Origin: Carya illinoinensis
Lineage: Eukaryota > Streptophyta > Magnoliopsida > Fagales > Juglandaceae
Assembly: GCF_018687715.1 (NCBI RefSeq)
Contig: NC_056766.1
Coordinates: 27,362,433 to 27,426,432, forward strand
Direction: 5' to 3'
DNA length: 64,000 nucleotides
Numbering within the stretch: position 1 is the first letter of the stretch; every line of letters begins with the position of its first letter. Position numbers and translations under genes: made by a program. This document shows, one piece after another, positions 32,303 through 45,869 of this stretch. The notes beneath the pieces were generated by a model. It did not search any database and was not told where the DNA came from. It saw only the letters and a program-made list of their open reading frames with translations.

Positions 32303-35300
32303 TCTTGAGGTCAAGACCTTGCAAATCTATTAACCACAATCATTATGCAGATTTTCAACCCTTGTCTATCGTAAAAGTACTTGCTTCAATTGTGATGACA
32401 ACACATTCACTAGCAGTAAGTTAACAAATGAACCAAACAATTTTGTGAAGAACTAATAAAGTAGCATAAACCCTTGAGTATCATGTTAAGGAAAAAAAAA
32501 AGTTCTTTTGCCTCTACATTAAATTAATGCAAAAATATAAAAAGTTATTGTTTCTTGCAACAAATAAAATTGAAGACCTCAATAATATGTAACACTCAAT
32601 CCTTGTAATCACAAAAGGGAAATTTTCCACTAGAAAGGAGACTTACACAATCACCCATTTTAGATGAAAGCCCTAAAGGGTTACATTTCTTGACATACCA
32701 AAAAATCCTAGTGATAATAGGAATCCTAACCATGCTAGGAAATTCAGCCACACTAGAAAAGAAAAGAAAAAAAGAAAAAAGAAAAAGAAAAAAAGAACAA
32801 CGTTATAAAGTCTCCCCAATCCATTGTCGACATCATAGGTCCAATTAGAAACACTTTAGCCCAGCAAGAACACAAAAATATTGCGTTAAGCCCCAATGAA
32901 ATGTTAGCCTAGTAAAAGCCTAGCTGATGAAATTAGGGACTGACCTTGCTCCTAAAACCCTAGCAAAGTTCTTCCTTTAACATTAGAACTCTTAATCTCA
33001 ATTCATGCTTGCCCAAAAGACCCATAATGCTAGGAAACCTACTCCTATGTACATAAACATGGAGTCCTCACAACCTTAGGACTTCAAGTTGCCTAATTTC
33101 CCAAATAACAAAGGAATCCTATTTCAACGAGAAAGCTTCAACATATAAAGCTGCTAGGAATTCCTGGCAAAACTAGGACTCCAAATCCTAGTAGGAATCA
33201 ATGAGACCTAGGAATGACAATCTCTATAATAAAAGGTTGCATTCAACCCCTTCAAATTCATCCAACCCCAAGGTTTCTCAAGAAATTCATCCTTTAGCTC
33301 TTGGAATTTGTTGTCAGTCTTAAATCCGAGAATAAGACATTCTTCACCAATAAACATTCATTGTCATTTACCATAAAACAAATCATGTAGTGGCATTACC
33401 ATAGTGATGATGATGATGATGATGATGATAACAACAATACCAATAATAGCATAATCTTAAACGATATACAGGGGAAGTCGACATGGCTTCCACTTAAGCA
33501 GTTGGGCAGACTCCACTGTCCCATAGTTGAGTCTGTCCTGTAGCACCACCAAGGGCTCTAAACCATTTTATTTTTCACACACTCAAAGACTTAGTTTTTC
33601 ATCACTTGACTCTCTTTCCTCTCCTCACTCTCTTGGCTAACCAACACCCTCCCTATTACCTTCGTTATGTCACACTTTCCGACCTCCCAAACAACACTTA
33701 GCTACTAATACCACAAGTTCCTTAACCCTCAATCAATAAGTAGAAGCTGAGAAGAGAAAGTATCATCCTCCATTATGATTATTTTAGCCCAACATATTCA
33801 ACTTGTGGTTACTATTAGCGTGTTTGATGACTAATGTGGGAAACCTTGCAGTGTATGTTAAGGAAGATTAATGGCCATGCATGTTTTGGTGACGTTTTGT
33901 GTTTAGAGCATGATATTCAAGTTTTGAGACAAAAACATAAAGATTTCCTAACTCTTGCATAGCATGCGGTCACTTTATGAAAATTGTGAAATCTTGCATG
34001 CATATGACTTAAGTTGTTTTCTAAGCATGGGCTTTTGGTATCTAAATGATTTATAACATTGAATTAAAGTGCAGAAAAAAAAAATGCAAGAGAGTTTTAG
34101 CCATGACATGTATATTGTGATCTTGTGCATGCGTGTGTATAAACTAGTACATAAGTTTGAATCTTGCAGTATAAAGGAGAAGTTGATGAAAATGAGTTGA
34201 AAGTCCAAACTTTTTAGATCACATGTTTCGGCCATCACATGATAAGAGGGTTTGAGGTCATTGAATCAGCATGCATGTATCTTTTAATGTTGACAACATA
34301 AGTTTGATTTTGAATAAGTCAGACACGTGTAAGAATCTTGCTAGATTAAGAGGTGAGGAAAAGGTTCCAAGTTTAATTGCTATGCATTTATGCCATAGCT
34401 TGATTTTAATATGTTTTTAACTTGCATGCACATATATAGAAGCTAGAACTCTAGAGGCATGCATGTTCATTTAGGAACAAATGCACAAAAATTATGAGTT
34501 ATGCCTCATAAGGGGTTTCAGCCAAGCATAGGAAAAGTGTGTTAATTAAAGGTGGAATAAAAAATGCACGTGTTTATTTAGGAAAGAAATAAAGTCTAGA
34601 ATGGTTTTAGTCGATTAGGTTGAATCTTGTACTGTGGCATTAAAAACTCAGTGATATTTGATGTGATTTTTATGAAAATAGTGAGGGTAGGACTTGATGA
34701 TATAAGGGCAAAGGAAAGCTCGAAGACTAGGTACGTACTTATAGAAGTTAAGGGAATCTAAGTGAAAAGTATTGAAAGTTGAAAATAAAATGTGTTGGAT
34801 TGGCATTAGGAGATTCGACCATTTAGATTTTTTAGTGCTTGAAGGTATGAAAGTGTAAGTGTAAAAGTGTAAGAAATGAGTAAAAAAAAAAAAATTAATA
34901 AGATATACATATATAAGAAAATGTTATTACAAATGAGTAAAAACTGTAAATTTAGAAAAGTTTAGGGCCAAATTGCAAATACTAAAAGCTAGATGGGTCA
35001 AAATGTATATAAAACTTAGGGTAGATTAGAAAAATTAGAAAGTCTAGGGATTTAAGAATTTTTTACCTTCACTAACTATCTATACAAGAATTATGCAGAC
35101 TCTATCATTGACCGTGATTGAGTTGTTTTCTACCTTCATATAATGTTATTTACTAAATATTTAAATTGTGCACATATTCTATCATGACATTGAAAATAAC
35201 TTTTATAGGTAAAAGTCAGTTTTTAACTTTTATTAATAACGTTTGTGACTCGTTTATTAATATTCTCTGCCCTTGAGAGATCAAGCTGTAGAGATATAAT

Positions 35301-35309
35301 AACACTTAC
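32299..35309 (-). other. last intron of the pseudogene
   Basis: The 3.3-kb intron between kinase exons 18 and 19 is collinear with 58003-61141 in unit 2, with indels (for example about 120 bp near 32680-32800 are absent from unit 2). Includes a (GAT)n tract at 33405-33430. No gene recognised; the short ORF 33975-34238 is not conserved. Confidence 0.7.
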
Positions 35310-38300
35310 CATTGTGCCTTTGACTTGAGTTGAAACGTGGCCGTTCAAAGCATCTGATACTAGCTTAGGCAAGCCAAAATCTGCAACCTTTGCAATCAAA
35401 TCTTCATCCAACACAATATTCATGGACTTAACATCTCTATGGATAATAGAAGGATTGGCATGCTCATGAAGGTAAGCTAGTCCAGTGGCTGAATCGAGAG
35501 CAACGTAGAGTCTTTTGTTCCAATCAAGATAAATGCTAGATTTCCCTAGAGTTCATATTTAGGCAAATAGTTTCCTATATATTAGATATTTTCAAAGAGT
35601 TAATTAAATAGATATGAATGTACATACGTACCTAATAAGCTATCTCTAATTGTTCCATTAGGCATAAATTCGTAGATCAAAATCTGCTCTCCTTGTTCAA
35701 AGCAAAAGCCCACAAGGCCAACAAGATTCTTGTGATGAACTCGGGAAAGCAATTCAATTTCAGTCTTGAACTCAAGTAAACCCTGCGTTGATCCTTGCTG
35801 AGCTCTTTTGATAGCAACAACTAGTCCATCAGAAAGCAACCCTCTATAAACCTGGGGAGAACATAAACATAAAAGCATAAACAAATAGTGCTTGGAAGTG
35901 GATTTTGCAAAAGTTTGATTGAATGCTGAGAGATTTACGTACCTTGCCATATGCTCCAGAACCTATCTCATTTCTCTCAGCCAAATTATTTGTGCACTTT
36001 TGGAGTTCAGCAAAAGAGAACCATCTTGCACATTTTAATTGTGGGGCTACCCCACTGCTATCATTGCCACTTGATTTCCAAGAAGCTGAGATATGGAGAA
36101 AATTAGCCATATAGACCAACAAATGCATGATTATCCATCATCCTTAGATACATAGTCTTGAATTTGAACTATACAACCAATCACAAGAAATTTAATTTTA
36201 CTAATTATTTACTAGGTGTACTAAATCCAATGGCTCCTTCTGCACGTTTCTTTTGTTGAACTGCATATATCCCTACTCCAAGGAATCCCAGAACCAAAAT
36301 GGCACAACAAGTAATTGTTATCCCAATTATTACACGAGTGCTAATAGAAGTTCAACCTCCTTTGGCTAAAGAACATTTTTAATATTGTTAGGTAGAGATA
36401 TAATTTTCACTCTCACACACACAGAGTAAAGATATGATTTGAACCTGGGAAAGGATAAGAGTCTGCAATAAAAAAATAGGCACCAAATTGTTCTGGTAGC
36501 CTATGTTCTTGAGTAGTCATGGAGAACCCAATTCTCTGAATCTCTGATCGATTAAAGTATTTTTCGATCGAGGGAAAGAGTGCCAGTTGCACTTGAAGAT
36601 AGTCATCAAAATTGAATCCTATAGCTTGAATATAAACCGAGCCTGGAAGGAGACTCAGGCTTACCGACAAGTTATTTTCCAGTAACTTAAACACAGTTTC
36701 ATTGGACAATTCACTGAAAAGTGATCGTCCAACGTATAATGTCCCTTTATATGGATAGGCACATTCACAATTTCAAGGGTTGCAATTTTGATTAAGAGGA
36801 CATGATGTACTCTCACAATGAGCTAGGCTAGTAGAATAAGGCTTTGTTGGTTGATGATTTTGCTTGCAGTAAGGATCCGAGATAGTATAGTCATTCCTCT
36901 TAGTCTGAAGCACATCAAATTGACAAAGAAGGTTGATGGTCAAAAGAAAATACACAACTTATTTTTTAATTGAACATTTAAGGGCCATGAATTCACTCAC
37001 ATCAAGGATTTATGGTATTTATTGCCCAATTTTACAAAAGAAATGTTGTTGTTTTGTAAATCAACAAGCTTCAGTTGTGGGCTGATCTTTTCAGGCACAC
37101 CCATGTCCAATGTTTCACTAAATTTGTTGTTTCCCAATTTCCTGAGAATTGAAATCGAGTGTGAGTTATCAAACTAACAGTTAATTTTTCTTAATTTCAT
37201 AATATTCTTATGAACCTATACCAATAATATATCAACTTACACTTGCTGTAATTGTGGAAAGCTAAACAAATCTCGTGGTATGGGCCCTTGAAGTGACCCA
37301 TATTCCATAACCCTTCACACCAATCACATGATAGTGGTGAGTATTGCTAAAATTTGAGGAATTTTCATTTGTGAACGATTGAAGACATACAGAGTGGTGA
37401 GTGTTGGTAAGGTTGAGAACCACGTTGGAGCTTCTGATGGCTTAAATGAGTTATTACTAAGGTCCGTAGTAAAATAAGCCATCGTACAAGATTCATCAAT
37501 ACATAAAAAGAATAAATTCCTCGAACATAAAATTGGCAATTGCATGCAATTCTATGCCACCAACTTACAAGTGATTGAGTTTCGTCATTTGAGTCAAATC
37601 TGGTAAAGTGCCCGTCAATTTATTCAGAGCTAAATTCCTAAGATGATAACAAGAAGGCAAAAGATGGTAACCACCAGTATGATTATGCTAAAAGAACATC
37701 ACCACTATATAAATGTTGTGAAAGAGTACCCACAATTCAATGATATTTGTTAGGTTGCTGAGATCTGGGGTTATAGCATTTCTGTCAAGCCGACTGTTGC
37801 AAGTTGGAATAGTTTTAATTCTCAAGAACAATACCAGATCAGAGTGGACTTATACTTAAAGGTAAGTTGAAAAACACCAATGTGTCATTAAATTAGGGGG
37901 GTAGTTTACTCACAGAACGTCAAGACTTTTTACAAGTCCTAATGTTGGTGGGATACTTCATTAAATTGGTTTCCATCAAATAATCTGCCTTTGAGGAAAG
38001 CATTTAGAAGTAGAAGAAAGCATTTAAAGCATGCATGAAAACAAACTAATAGTTGGTATCAAACTTACATGTGTCTCAATTTCATATTAGAGCTAAAGAG
38101 TTTGGCTAGAATGGGACCTGAAAGCTTGTTCTTATTGAAATGGCTGCAAATTTGAAGACGTCACATTATTCTTCTTTTTGTGGATGAAATAATCAACGTT
38201 GTGTATCCTTAAACATATTCAAATTTTGCATTTATCTTAATAATATACTGAACCCAAGATTGGGAAAAGAAAAAGATTAAAACTCACAAGTGTCTAGCCT

Positions 38301-39256
38301 CCAAAAGACGGTCCAAGCCTGAGGCAATGGATGTTGATATTGGTAGAGATCCTATCAACATATTCTCCGCGAGGTCTAGCCAGAAGAGTTTGGAAAAGAT
38401 AGCCAAAGATGGAGTAACTTTCCAGTCAAGTTGTTTGAATTGAGAGCCCTGAGATGGAGAGCGTGTTGGTATAAATGTAATGATTAGATACTTAACAATT
38501 TTCCAAAGCAGATAGAGAAACATTACTGGCATTGTGATTCATGCATGTAGTGATCTTAAAAGCATTGAATGATCTTACAAGAAGAGGAGATCTGAAAGAT
38601 TTCCCAGTTCATCTGGAATATCGCCAATGAAGCTGCAACCAGCTAGGGTTCTGAAATATGAAAGTCAAAAATGTATATATATGCTTCTCACTATTGGAAT
38701 ATATGCAAATAGGTAATTATAGATTGTTTATTGGATCTTACAGGAAATTTAGCTTATGTAAATCCCCAAGCCGTGGAGAGAGAGAACCTGTGAGCCCACG
38801 ATTAAATGATAGGTCCCTGAAATTTAATAATGTTAACGCTTCAACAACATAGTAGGGTGGCAAAATCTATTTAAAGTAGGTCTCACAATAATTAAGGAAA
38901 AACATGTTTTATATTTTTAATAACTATAATGATTCCTACGACAAGTGGTTTGTTGAGAAACTAAATTTATAAGTATTTATACCGTAGAATATTTGTTTTC
39001 ATTTAAAGAAAAAGAAACAATGATACATACAATGATGTCAGTTCAGTGAGTCCCCCAATGTCACCTTCAAGATTCCCTTCTAGGCCCGTCATTGATAATT
39101 TCCTGAAGAGATTTGTAAGGAATACACACAAAAAAAAAAAAAAAAAAGGGATATACTAAGATTTACCAAAAGTGGAAGAAGGAAAATTAAAAAAAAATGA
39201 CAAAAGGAAATTAAGGAACCCTTGCTTTACATCATGAATTTGATTTGCAAGTAGAT

Positions 39257-40719
39257 CATGAATTTGATTTACATCTAGCACCAAGGGCCATAAAACCAAG
39301 GATGGAGAAGTCTATTTTCTGTTTTCAAAGGAGGAGATCGTGAAGTCTGCAGAACCTTTTAGGTTCTCGTTGGTGCTGAAGTTCCTTAGGCAGAGACCAT
39401 CACTGGATGCTATTAGAATTTTCATTAAAAATAGATGGGGATTATCTAGTATTGCTGTGGTTTCAGCCATGAGAAAGCCACGTAACGTGTTTGTCCGATT
39501 AACATCGGAGGAGGATTTCAATAAGGCTTTCTCTACGGAAGTTTGTGACATAAACGATGTGGCTTATCATCCATTTCACTGGACTCATGAGTTTTCTGAA
39601 GAGGAGGAGCCTTCTGTGGTTCCAGTTTGGATCTTTCTCCCAGGTTTGGCTCCGAATTTTTATCACCCATCTATCTTGAAAAGCCTCACATCGCCTATTG
39701 GAAAATTCATTCGGAGTGATAATTCTACTAGGTGTGCCACTAGAACTGACGGTGCAAGGGTATGCTTAGAGGTTGATGTTGCTAAATCCCCTCTATTATC
39801 GTTCTGGATTGGTGCGCCCTCTTGTCCTGCAAGTCGGTTGCAGGAAATAGTGTATGAAACGATGCCGGCGTTTTGCCCTGAATGTAAATTACAGGGCCAT
39901 AATTTGAAGACTTGCAAGAAGGGTGTCTTAAGGAAGGATAAAGAGAAACAAAAGGTTCGGCTTGAATATAAGATTGTGCCGAAACAGTTGAAAGATGTGG
40001 AGCCTTCGGGTTTGAACGTAGCAGTACAAGAAGTGGCTGATCAGGGTATGTCGAATGCATTGGTGGCGGGTAGTGTTGAGCATATAGTTGATACAGAAGG
40101 TGAGAAAGTGGAAAATTTACAGCTGGTGAAGTTGCAGGGACACGGTCCTGAAGATAAGGCCAAGGATGGTAATGCAGAGGCAGTATACTCTGTTTCAGAG
40201 GAGATGGTGCCAGTGAATTCCAAGGTGGTGGAAGTGCCATGTTCTGATTCTGTGGAGGTGGTCCCGAGAGCAGTGGAGTGTAGTGGGATGTCTAAAGAGT
40301 CTCCAATGGTGTGCGCAGAGGTGGAATGTATGGAAGCAGGTATAGAAGCATGTATGGGGAATGAGGAGGGTGACTCTGTTCCTTCGGAGGTGAATGTTCA
40401 GGGTTTCGAAGAAGTGCCAGGGCTGATTCCAGTTGATGTGTCTTAGGATGCTCTTGTTTCCATCATGGTAGATCATGCAAAAAAGGTATGTGATGGTCTG
40501 TTTGTTGAGCCAGTTGCTGAGAAAGGTTTGACAGAGGTTATTAGTGATCAGTTGGCTAGCCTTTCGGATCCTGAGATGGGGGATGGAAAAACAGTTTTGA
40601 AGAAAGATGTTTATTTTGATTCGGATATAAGGGATGCAGTGAAAGAAAAGGGTGAGGATGTTCACAAGAAAATTCGCAGTAGTAAACAGGTAACCCGTGC
40701 TTCTAAATTGAATCTATGA
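39257..40719 (+). pseudogene. LINE ORF1 (DUF4283 / zf-CCHC_4, gag-like)
   Basis: The frame 39274-40719 begins in TKDGEVYFLFSKEEIVKSAE and continues FRFSLVLKFLRQRPSLDAIR, typical of DUF4283 of plant LINE ORF1, then VPVWIFLPGLAP and a zinc knuckle CPECKLQGHNLKTCKKG (about 39871-39922). A long acidic, Val/Glu-rich tail follows. One in-frame TAG at 40444-40446 (likely from CAG) splits it from the last 91 codons. No ATG is seen before a TGA at about 39266. The ORF1 protein of L1 elements binds the element RNA. Confidence 0.88.
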
Positions 40720-43700
40720 TTAGTCCAATATTATGTTGGAATGTTAGAAGGGTGAAATCTTCTAATAGCAGGTTGAAAAGGATTATGAAAGTTTATAAGC
40801 CGAAGATGTTTGTGATTGTGGAACCTTTTTTACGTGATGAACAATTGGATGATGTTAAAAAAATGCTTGGTTTTGATTATGGGTTTTCAAATGGTGCGTG
40901 GAATGGTAAATTGTGGATATTGTGGATATTGTGGATGAATGATGTTAATGTAAGCATGGTTAGTTGTGGAACTCAACAAATTTCTGTTCTTGTGGCTGAT
41001 GGTGGGATGAAGTGTAAAATTTCTTTTGTGTATGCTAAATGTTTATATGAGCAACGGCGGGTGTTGTGGGAAGCACTTTCCAAGGAAAGCAATTCTAATG
41101 ATCCTTGGTTAGTAACAGGGGATTTCAATATTATAGCGAATGATGGGGAGAGACGTGGTGGTAGGCCACGGCTTGCAGTGGCTATGGAGGAGTTTAATTC
41201 TTGGATACATAATTGTGGATTAATGGAATTAAAATTCTTGGGTAAGAGTTATTCATGGTGTAATGGGCATGCTGGTAATACACGGAGTTGGGCTCGTTTG
41301 GATCGTTCCTTGGTAGATCAAAATCTTTTTGATGCTTTTCTGGATTCAGTTATGAGATATTTGCCTCATACGTCATCTGATCATGCTCCTATGGTCATTT
41401 CGTTGGTGAAGAATGTTGAAGTCTATGGGCCATCACCATTCCATTTTCAGCAAATGTGGGTGGATCATGTTGATTTTGCTAGATGTGTTCGTGAGGCTTG
41501 GGATCAAATTGATGTCGGTGGTGCTCTCATGAAACTGGTGGCAAAATTAAAAAGGGTGAGAGTAGCTTTAAAAGGATGGAATAAGTTAGTTTTTGGGTGG
41601 ATGAGTGGGCACTTTTATGAGTTGGAGGATCGCATAGAGAGGTTGGAAGAGCAATTGCAAGTGAGGTATGAAGAAGAAGTGGAGCTTGACCTGTTGGCTT
41701 CAAAGATGGAATTGGATACCTGGACTCATCGTGAAGAAATTCGGTTGGCTTAGTGTGCTAAAGTTAGATGGTGGAATCATGGTGATAAAAATTCCTGGTA
41801 TTTTCATGCTATTCTCAATAAAAGGAAGCAAGCAAGGATTATGGAGATGAGTCTTCCTAATGGTACTACGTTAAAGACACCGCAAAAAATTCATGATGGT
41901 GTCGTGAAATATTTCATGGATTTTTTGGGACAATCTACTAGTGTAGTACTTCTGGATTTGGGGATTTAGTGTCTAATGTGATTTCAGATGAGGATAATTT
42001 GAGGCTTTGTTCTTTACCTACAAAGGAAGAGAAAAACAAGCCATCTTCAGTATTCGTATAGAGAGTAGTCCAGGCCAGGATGGATTTGGTTTAGGTTTCT
42101 ATCGTGCTTGTTGGGATATTGTGCGTGTGGAGGTGGTGGAGGCTGTAAGGGATTTTTTTAAGGGAGTTCCTCTCCCCAGATTCTATACTGCTTCTTTTGT
42201 TGTGCTTATTCCAAAAATGTCTCAGTCGACGGGATTTGATAAGTTCCGTCCTATCAGTTTATGTTCCGTTTTTTACAAAATCTGCACTAAGGTTTTGGTG
42301 GCAAGGCTTGCCCCGTTATTGCCTACTTTGATCTCCTCTGAACAGTGTGCATTTATTCAAGGTAGAAGTATTTTCGATAATATCAATCTCACACAAGAGA
42401 TGGTGCATTCTCTTAACAAAAAGGCTTCGGGTGGTAATGTTATTTTGAAACTTGATATGGCCAAGGCTTATGATAGAGTGGAGTGAGAGTTTTTGTTACA
42501 TGTGTTGGCAGGCTTTGGTTTTTCTCCTTCTATTAATGCTTTGATTAAAAATTGTATTGCTTCGCCTTGGTATTCAGTCATGATGAATGGGATGTCTTGA
42601 GGTGTCTTTCAATGAGGTCGTGGTTTGTGACAGGGGGATCCATTATCTCCATATCTTTTTATCATTATGGAGGAAGTTCTTTCTCGATTACTAAAGAAGA
42701 ATTTTTTTTGTGGCAATATTAAGAGTTTCTCGCATCCAAGAGGTGCACCTCTTGTTTCTCACCTTCTTTATGCAGATGATGTAGTTATTTTCGCTAATGG
42801 AAGGAAAAAGTCGAAGCCAGAATTCATGAAGGTTATTAAGACTTATGAGTCTTGGTCTGAACAGCAAGTGAGCTAGGAGAAGACGGCCATATATTTTGCT
42901 AAGCAATTCTCTGCAAGGCGGAAGAGGGATCGATCTTATCAATATCACTGGTTTTATAGAAGGTAATTTTCCTTTTACCTATCTTGGTGCACCGATTGTT
43001 ATTGGGAGGCTTACTAATTTACATTTAGATCCTATTCTTAATCGGGTGAGGAATACACTTGGGGGGTGGAAATTAAAGTGTCTCTTTGTTGGGGGCAAAT
43101 TGATTTTGTTGAAGCATGTTTTGTCTAGTATGCCTATACATATTATGTCTATCCTTCAATTGCCAAAAGGGATTTTGAAATTCTAAACAGGCTTCCCAGT
43201 TCATTTTTTTGGGTTGAAAAAGATGGAAAGGAAAAAAAGAAATGGGTGTGATGGAAGTCGATGTGTAAGCCGACTAAAGAGGGGGGAATTGGCCTTCATG
43301 ATTTTGATGACGTTCAGACTTCTCTACACATGAAATTTGCATGGAAAATTATGACTAGGAGTGATCTTTGGTCACAATTTTTTTGTGCTAAATATGTTGG
43401 TGATAACCATGTCTCCTTAATAGACCCTAGAAAGGGTTCAAGATTTTGGAAAATGGTGGTTAAATGTATTCCATCGGTGTTAGATAATTCGAAATGGAGA
43501 GTCTGGGATGGGAATATTTCTTTTTGTTGGGATAACTGGTCCTCTTGCTAATTCTTATCCAGTGATTGATGTGCCAAAGATGATGTTGGCTGACGTTAGA
43601 GTTGAAAATGGTTGGGATATTGAAGTACTAGAAAGACTAGTGGGAACACAAAAAATGGAGGAGATTTATAGTTTTTTGGGTGCTCATAAAGATGGACAGG

Positions 43701-44844
43701 ATTTACTTGTTTGGATTCATAATAAAGATGGCTGTTTTACTACTAAAAGTGCATGGCAGTGTGTTCGGGTTAATTCACCAACGGTGCCTTGGGCTAAGTG
43801 GGTATGGCACGAAGTTCTACCAAAAAAAATTTTAGTTTTAATGTGAAAAGCTTTTCATAACAGTTTAAGTGTTGATGATAGATTGAGGAGAGTGGGTATA
43901 ACTATTACTTCCAAGTGTAACTGTTATGACCGAGGAGGCTATGAAGATCTAAATCACGTTCTTGTTGCAGGTGATGTGGCTTCCGGGATTTGGAAGAGGT
44001 TTTCTCTTATTTTGGGAATTCCTTATGAACCAAATAAACGTTGGTTTGAATTGGTGTTAATGTGGTTTAGACGGGCATCTACCAAATTCCAGGTGGGTAA
44101 TATTTTGGGCCTTATTCCTTCTATTATTATTTGGAAGTTGTGGCAATGCAGGTGTAAGGCACGGATGGAAGGTAAATCCATATCGACAGAAGAGATTTGG
44201 AGGTCTATTTGTGTGTGGCTAAGGAAAGTGCAAAATTCCTTTACAAAAGTTACAAAGATTGGTTTTGCTGATGAGGAGAGATTGAGGGATTTGAACATAC
44301 CGGTTTTACCTATTAAAAATATGCAGGTTAAATTGGTTTGTTGGGAAAAGCCTAAAAATGGAAGATTTAAATTGAATTAGATGGTTGTAGCCTCGGTAAT
44401 CCAGGAAGTTTAGGTGCGGGGGGTATAATTCGGGATTTGCGTGACAATATGGTGTTGTCCTTTTCGTGCTATCTTGGGGTGGGCTCTAATAACCATGCTG
44501 AATTGAAAGCATTGTTAATAGGGTTGAAATATTGTCGAGTGTTGGATCTACATCAGGTGGATATTGAGTCTAATTCCTCGATTTGTGTATCTTGGGTTCA
44601 GAAGAAGCATTGTGGAGTTCGGTATTTGGAAGAATTTTGGGAGGAAGCTATGAGACTGTACGAAAGTGAAGATTTTGTTATTAAGCATGTTTATAGAGAA
44701 GGAAATGCACCGGCTGATTTTTTAGCTAAAATGGGAGCTCAAGGTTCAACCTTGGTTTGGCGATCTTTGTTACATGTTCCAAAATTTCTTAAAGTTTTGA
44801 TTCGCATGGATAAATTGTCATTGCCTAATGTTAGAGGTAATTAA
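40716..44844 (+). pseudogene. LINE ORF2 (endonuclease-RT-RNase H), broken
   Basis: Starts at ATG 40716, overlapping the ORF1 stop as ATGA. The endonuclease reads CWNVRR, E in IVEPF, GDFN near 41119-41130 and SDHAP near 41378. RT includes FRPISLCSVFYKI, LKLDMAKAYDRVE, QGDPLSPYLF and LLYADDVVIF (catalytic Asp pair at about 42775-42780). zf-RVT lies around 43710-44000 and RNase H at 44368-44800 (ELDGCSLGNPGSLGAGGII, D-E-D residues, REGNAPADFLAKMG). Stops at 41752, 42484, 42598, 42613, 42628, 42874 and 43844, plus shifts near 41945, 42900, 43540 and 44368, destroy it. Confidence 0.92.
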
Positions 44845-45057
44845 GTTGACTAGAGGTCATTAAGTTGTTTTTATTGCTTAAAGGTTTGTTCTTGTTGGTG
44901 GGGAGATTTATTTTAAGGCATGTAATTTTTTCTATCTTTATTGGTTCTTATGTAATTTTGGTATTCCTCCACTGTAAGTGAAGGTATTTCTTAATAAATT
45001 TGGTAGGGGTCACTCTTGGACATGTGGCCCTAACTCTTTTTCTTAAAAAAAAAAAAA
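44845..45057 (+). mobile_element. LINE 3' UTR and poly(A) tail
   Basis: Short non-coding tail after the RNase H stop, ending in CTCTTTTTCTT(A)13 at 45044-45057. Confidence 0.8.
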
Positions 45058-45834
45058 GTAGATGTAATCTTAATCTTAAACATATAATGTATATTCTTAT
45101 GTCAAGAGTACTGCAGATTAATATTAGTGTGTTTTCTAAACCGATTTGCGAGTATGAGGACAAGAATACATGAAATATTTATTCTATTCATCATCCTTAT
45201 GCCACATATTATACATTACACTTGATTTTTTATTTATATTTTATTCTTATTAAACTAAATAAATTTTTCTACAAATTATTCATACACTACAGTAATATGG
45301 GAAGATGTTTACAAGGCAATAACCCTAGAATTGTTGCAAGTAACTCCATCCCAACTACATGGATCCTCTGAATGCTCCCAGCTTGTTGGTGTGTTTTTCC
45401 ACGCGTACTTCAGGGCGTTGAGTATAGCAGCTGCATGCACACTAAAATGTTTAATAATCAACTAATGCATCATTTAAAAATGTACAACAGTAGGTTAGGG
45501 ATCCTTCAATAAGCTATATATTCCATCGACGTGCAACAAAAAGCCAATGAATATTTAATACCTGTGCGACGTCACAGTTTAGAAATAAAAAAAAAAGCGA
45601 TTTCAAAATTAAATATTTTTAAACTGTGATCGATGCAAGGTTCTGTCAAAATACTCGTTAGAGCTTTAGTTGAAACTTTTAATAGCTGAAGAACGAAAGA
45701 AATAATTAAATTTATTAAAGAAAAAAGTTTCAGACACTGGCGAGAGACAACCCAGTTTTCCTAGATCATGTATCAAAGCACCGATATTATCATGAAAAAA
45801 AAACAAAACATTTGTACGATAACCCAGATGAAGA

Positions 45835-45869
<35 letters not shown>

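Larger units (their letters stand above)
39257..45055 (+). mobile_element. near-full-length L1-type LINE in intron 2, decayed
   Basis: Contains ORF1 (DUF4283 and zinc knuckle), ORF2 (endonuclease, RT, zf-RVT, RNase H), a 3' UTR and a poly(A) tail (45045-45057). A short direct repeat AAGTAGAT at 39249-39256 and 45056-45063 is a possible TSD. It is opposite to the host gene. ORF1 seems to lack its own start, so the 5' end is probably truncated by little. Numerous stops show it is old. Confidence 0.92.

Noticed and set aside
32048..32314. Frame with a long Arg-Glu repeat
   Set aside because: It is the (CT)n microsatellite read on minus within an intron.
39249..39256. Longer TSD for the intron LINE using the repeated ATCATGAATTTGATTT near 39232-39272
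   Set aside because: That direct repeat lies wholly on the left side and has no copy after the poly(A) tail; only AAGTAGAT is shared.
40195..40665. 156-codon minus-strand frame
   Set aside because: Shadow of LINE ORF1 on the plus strand.
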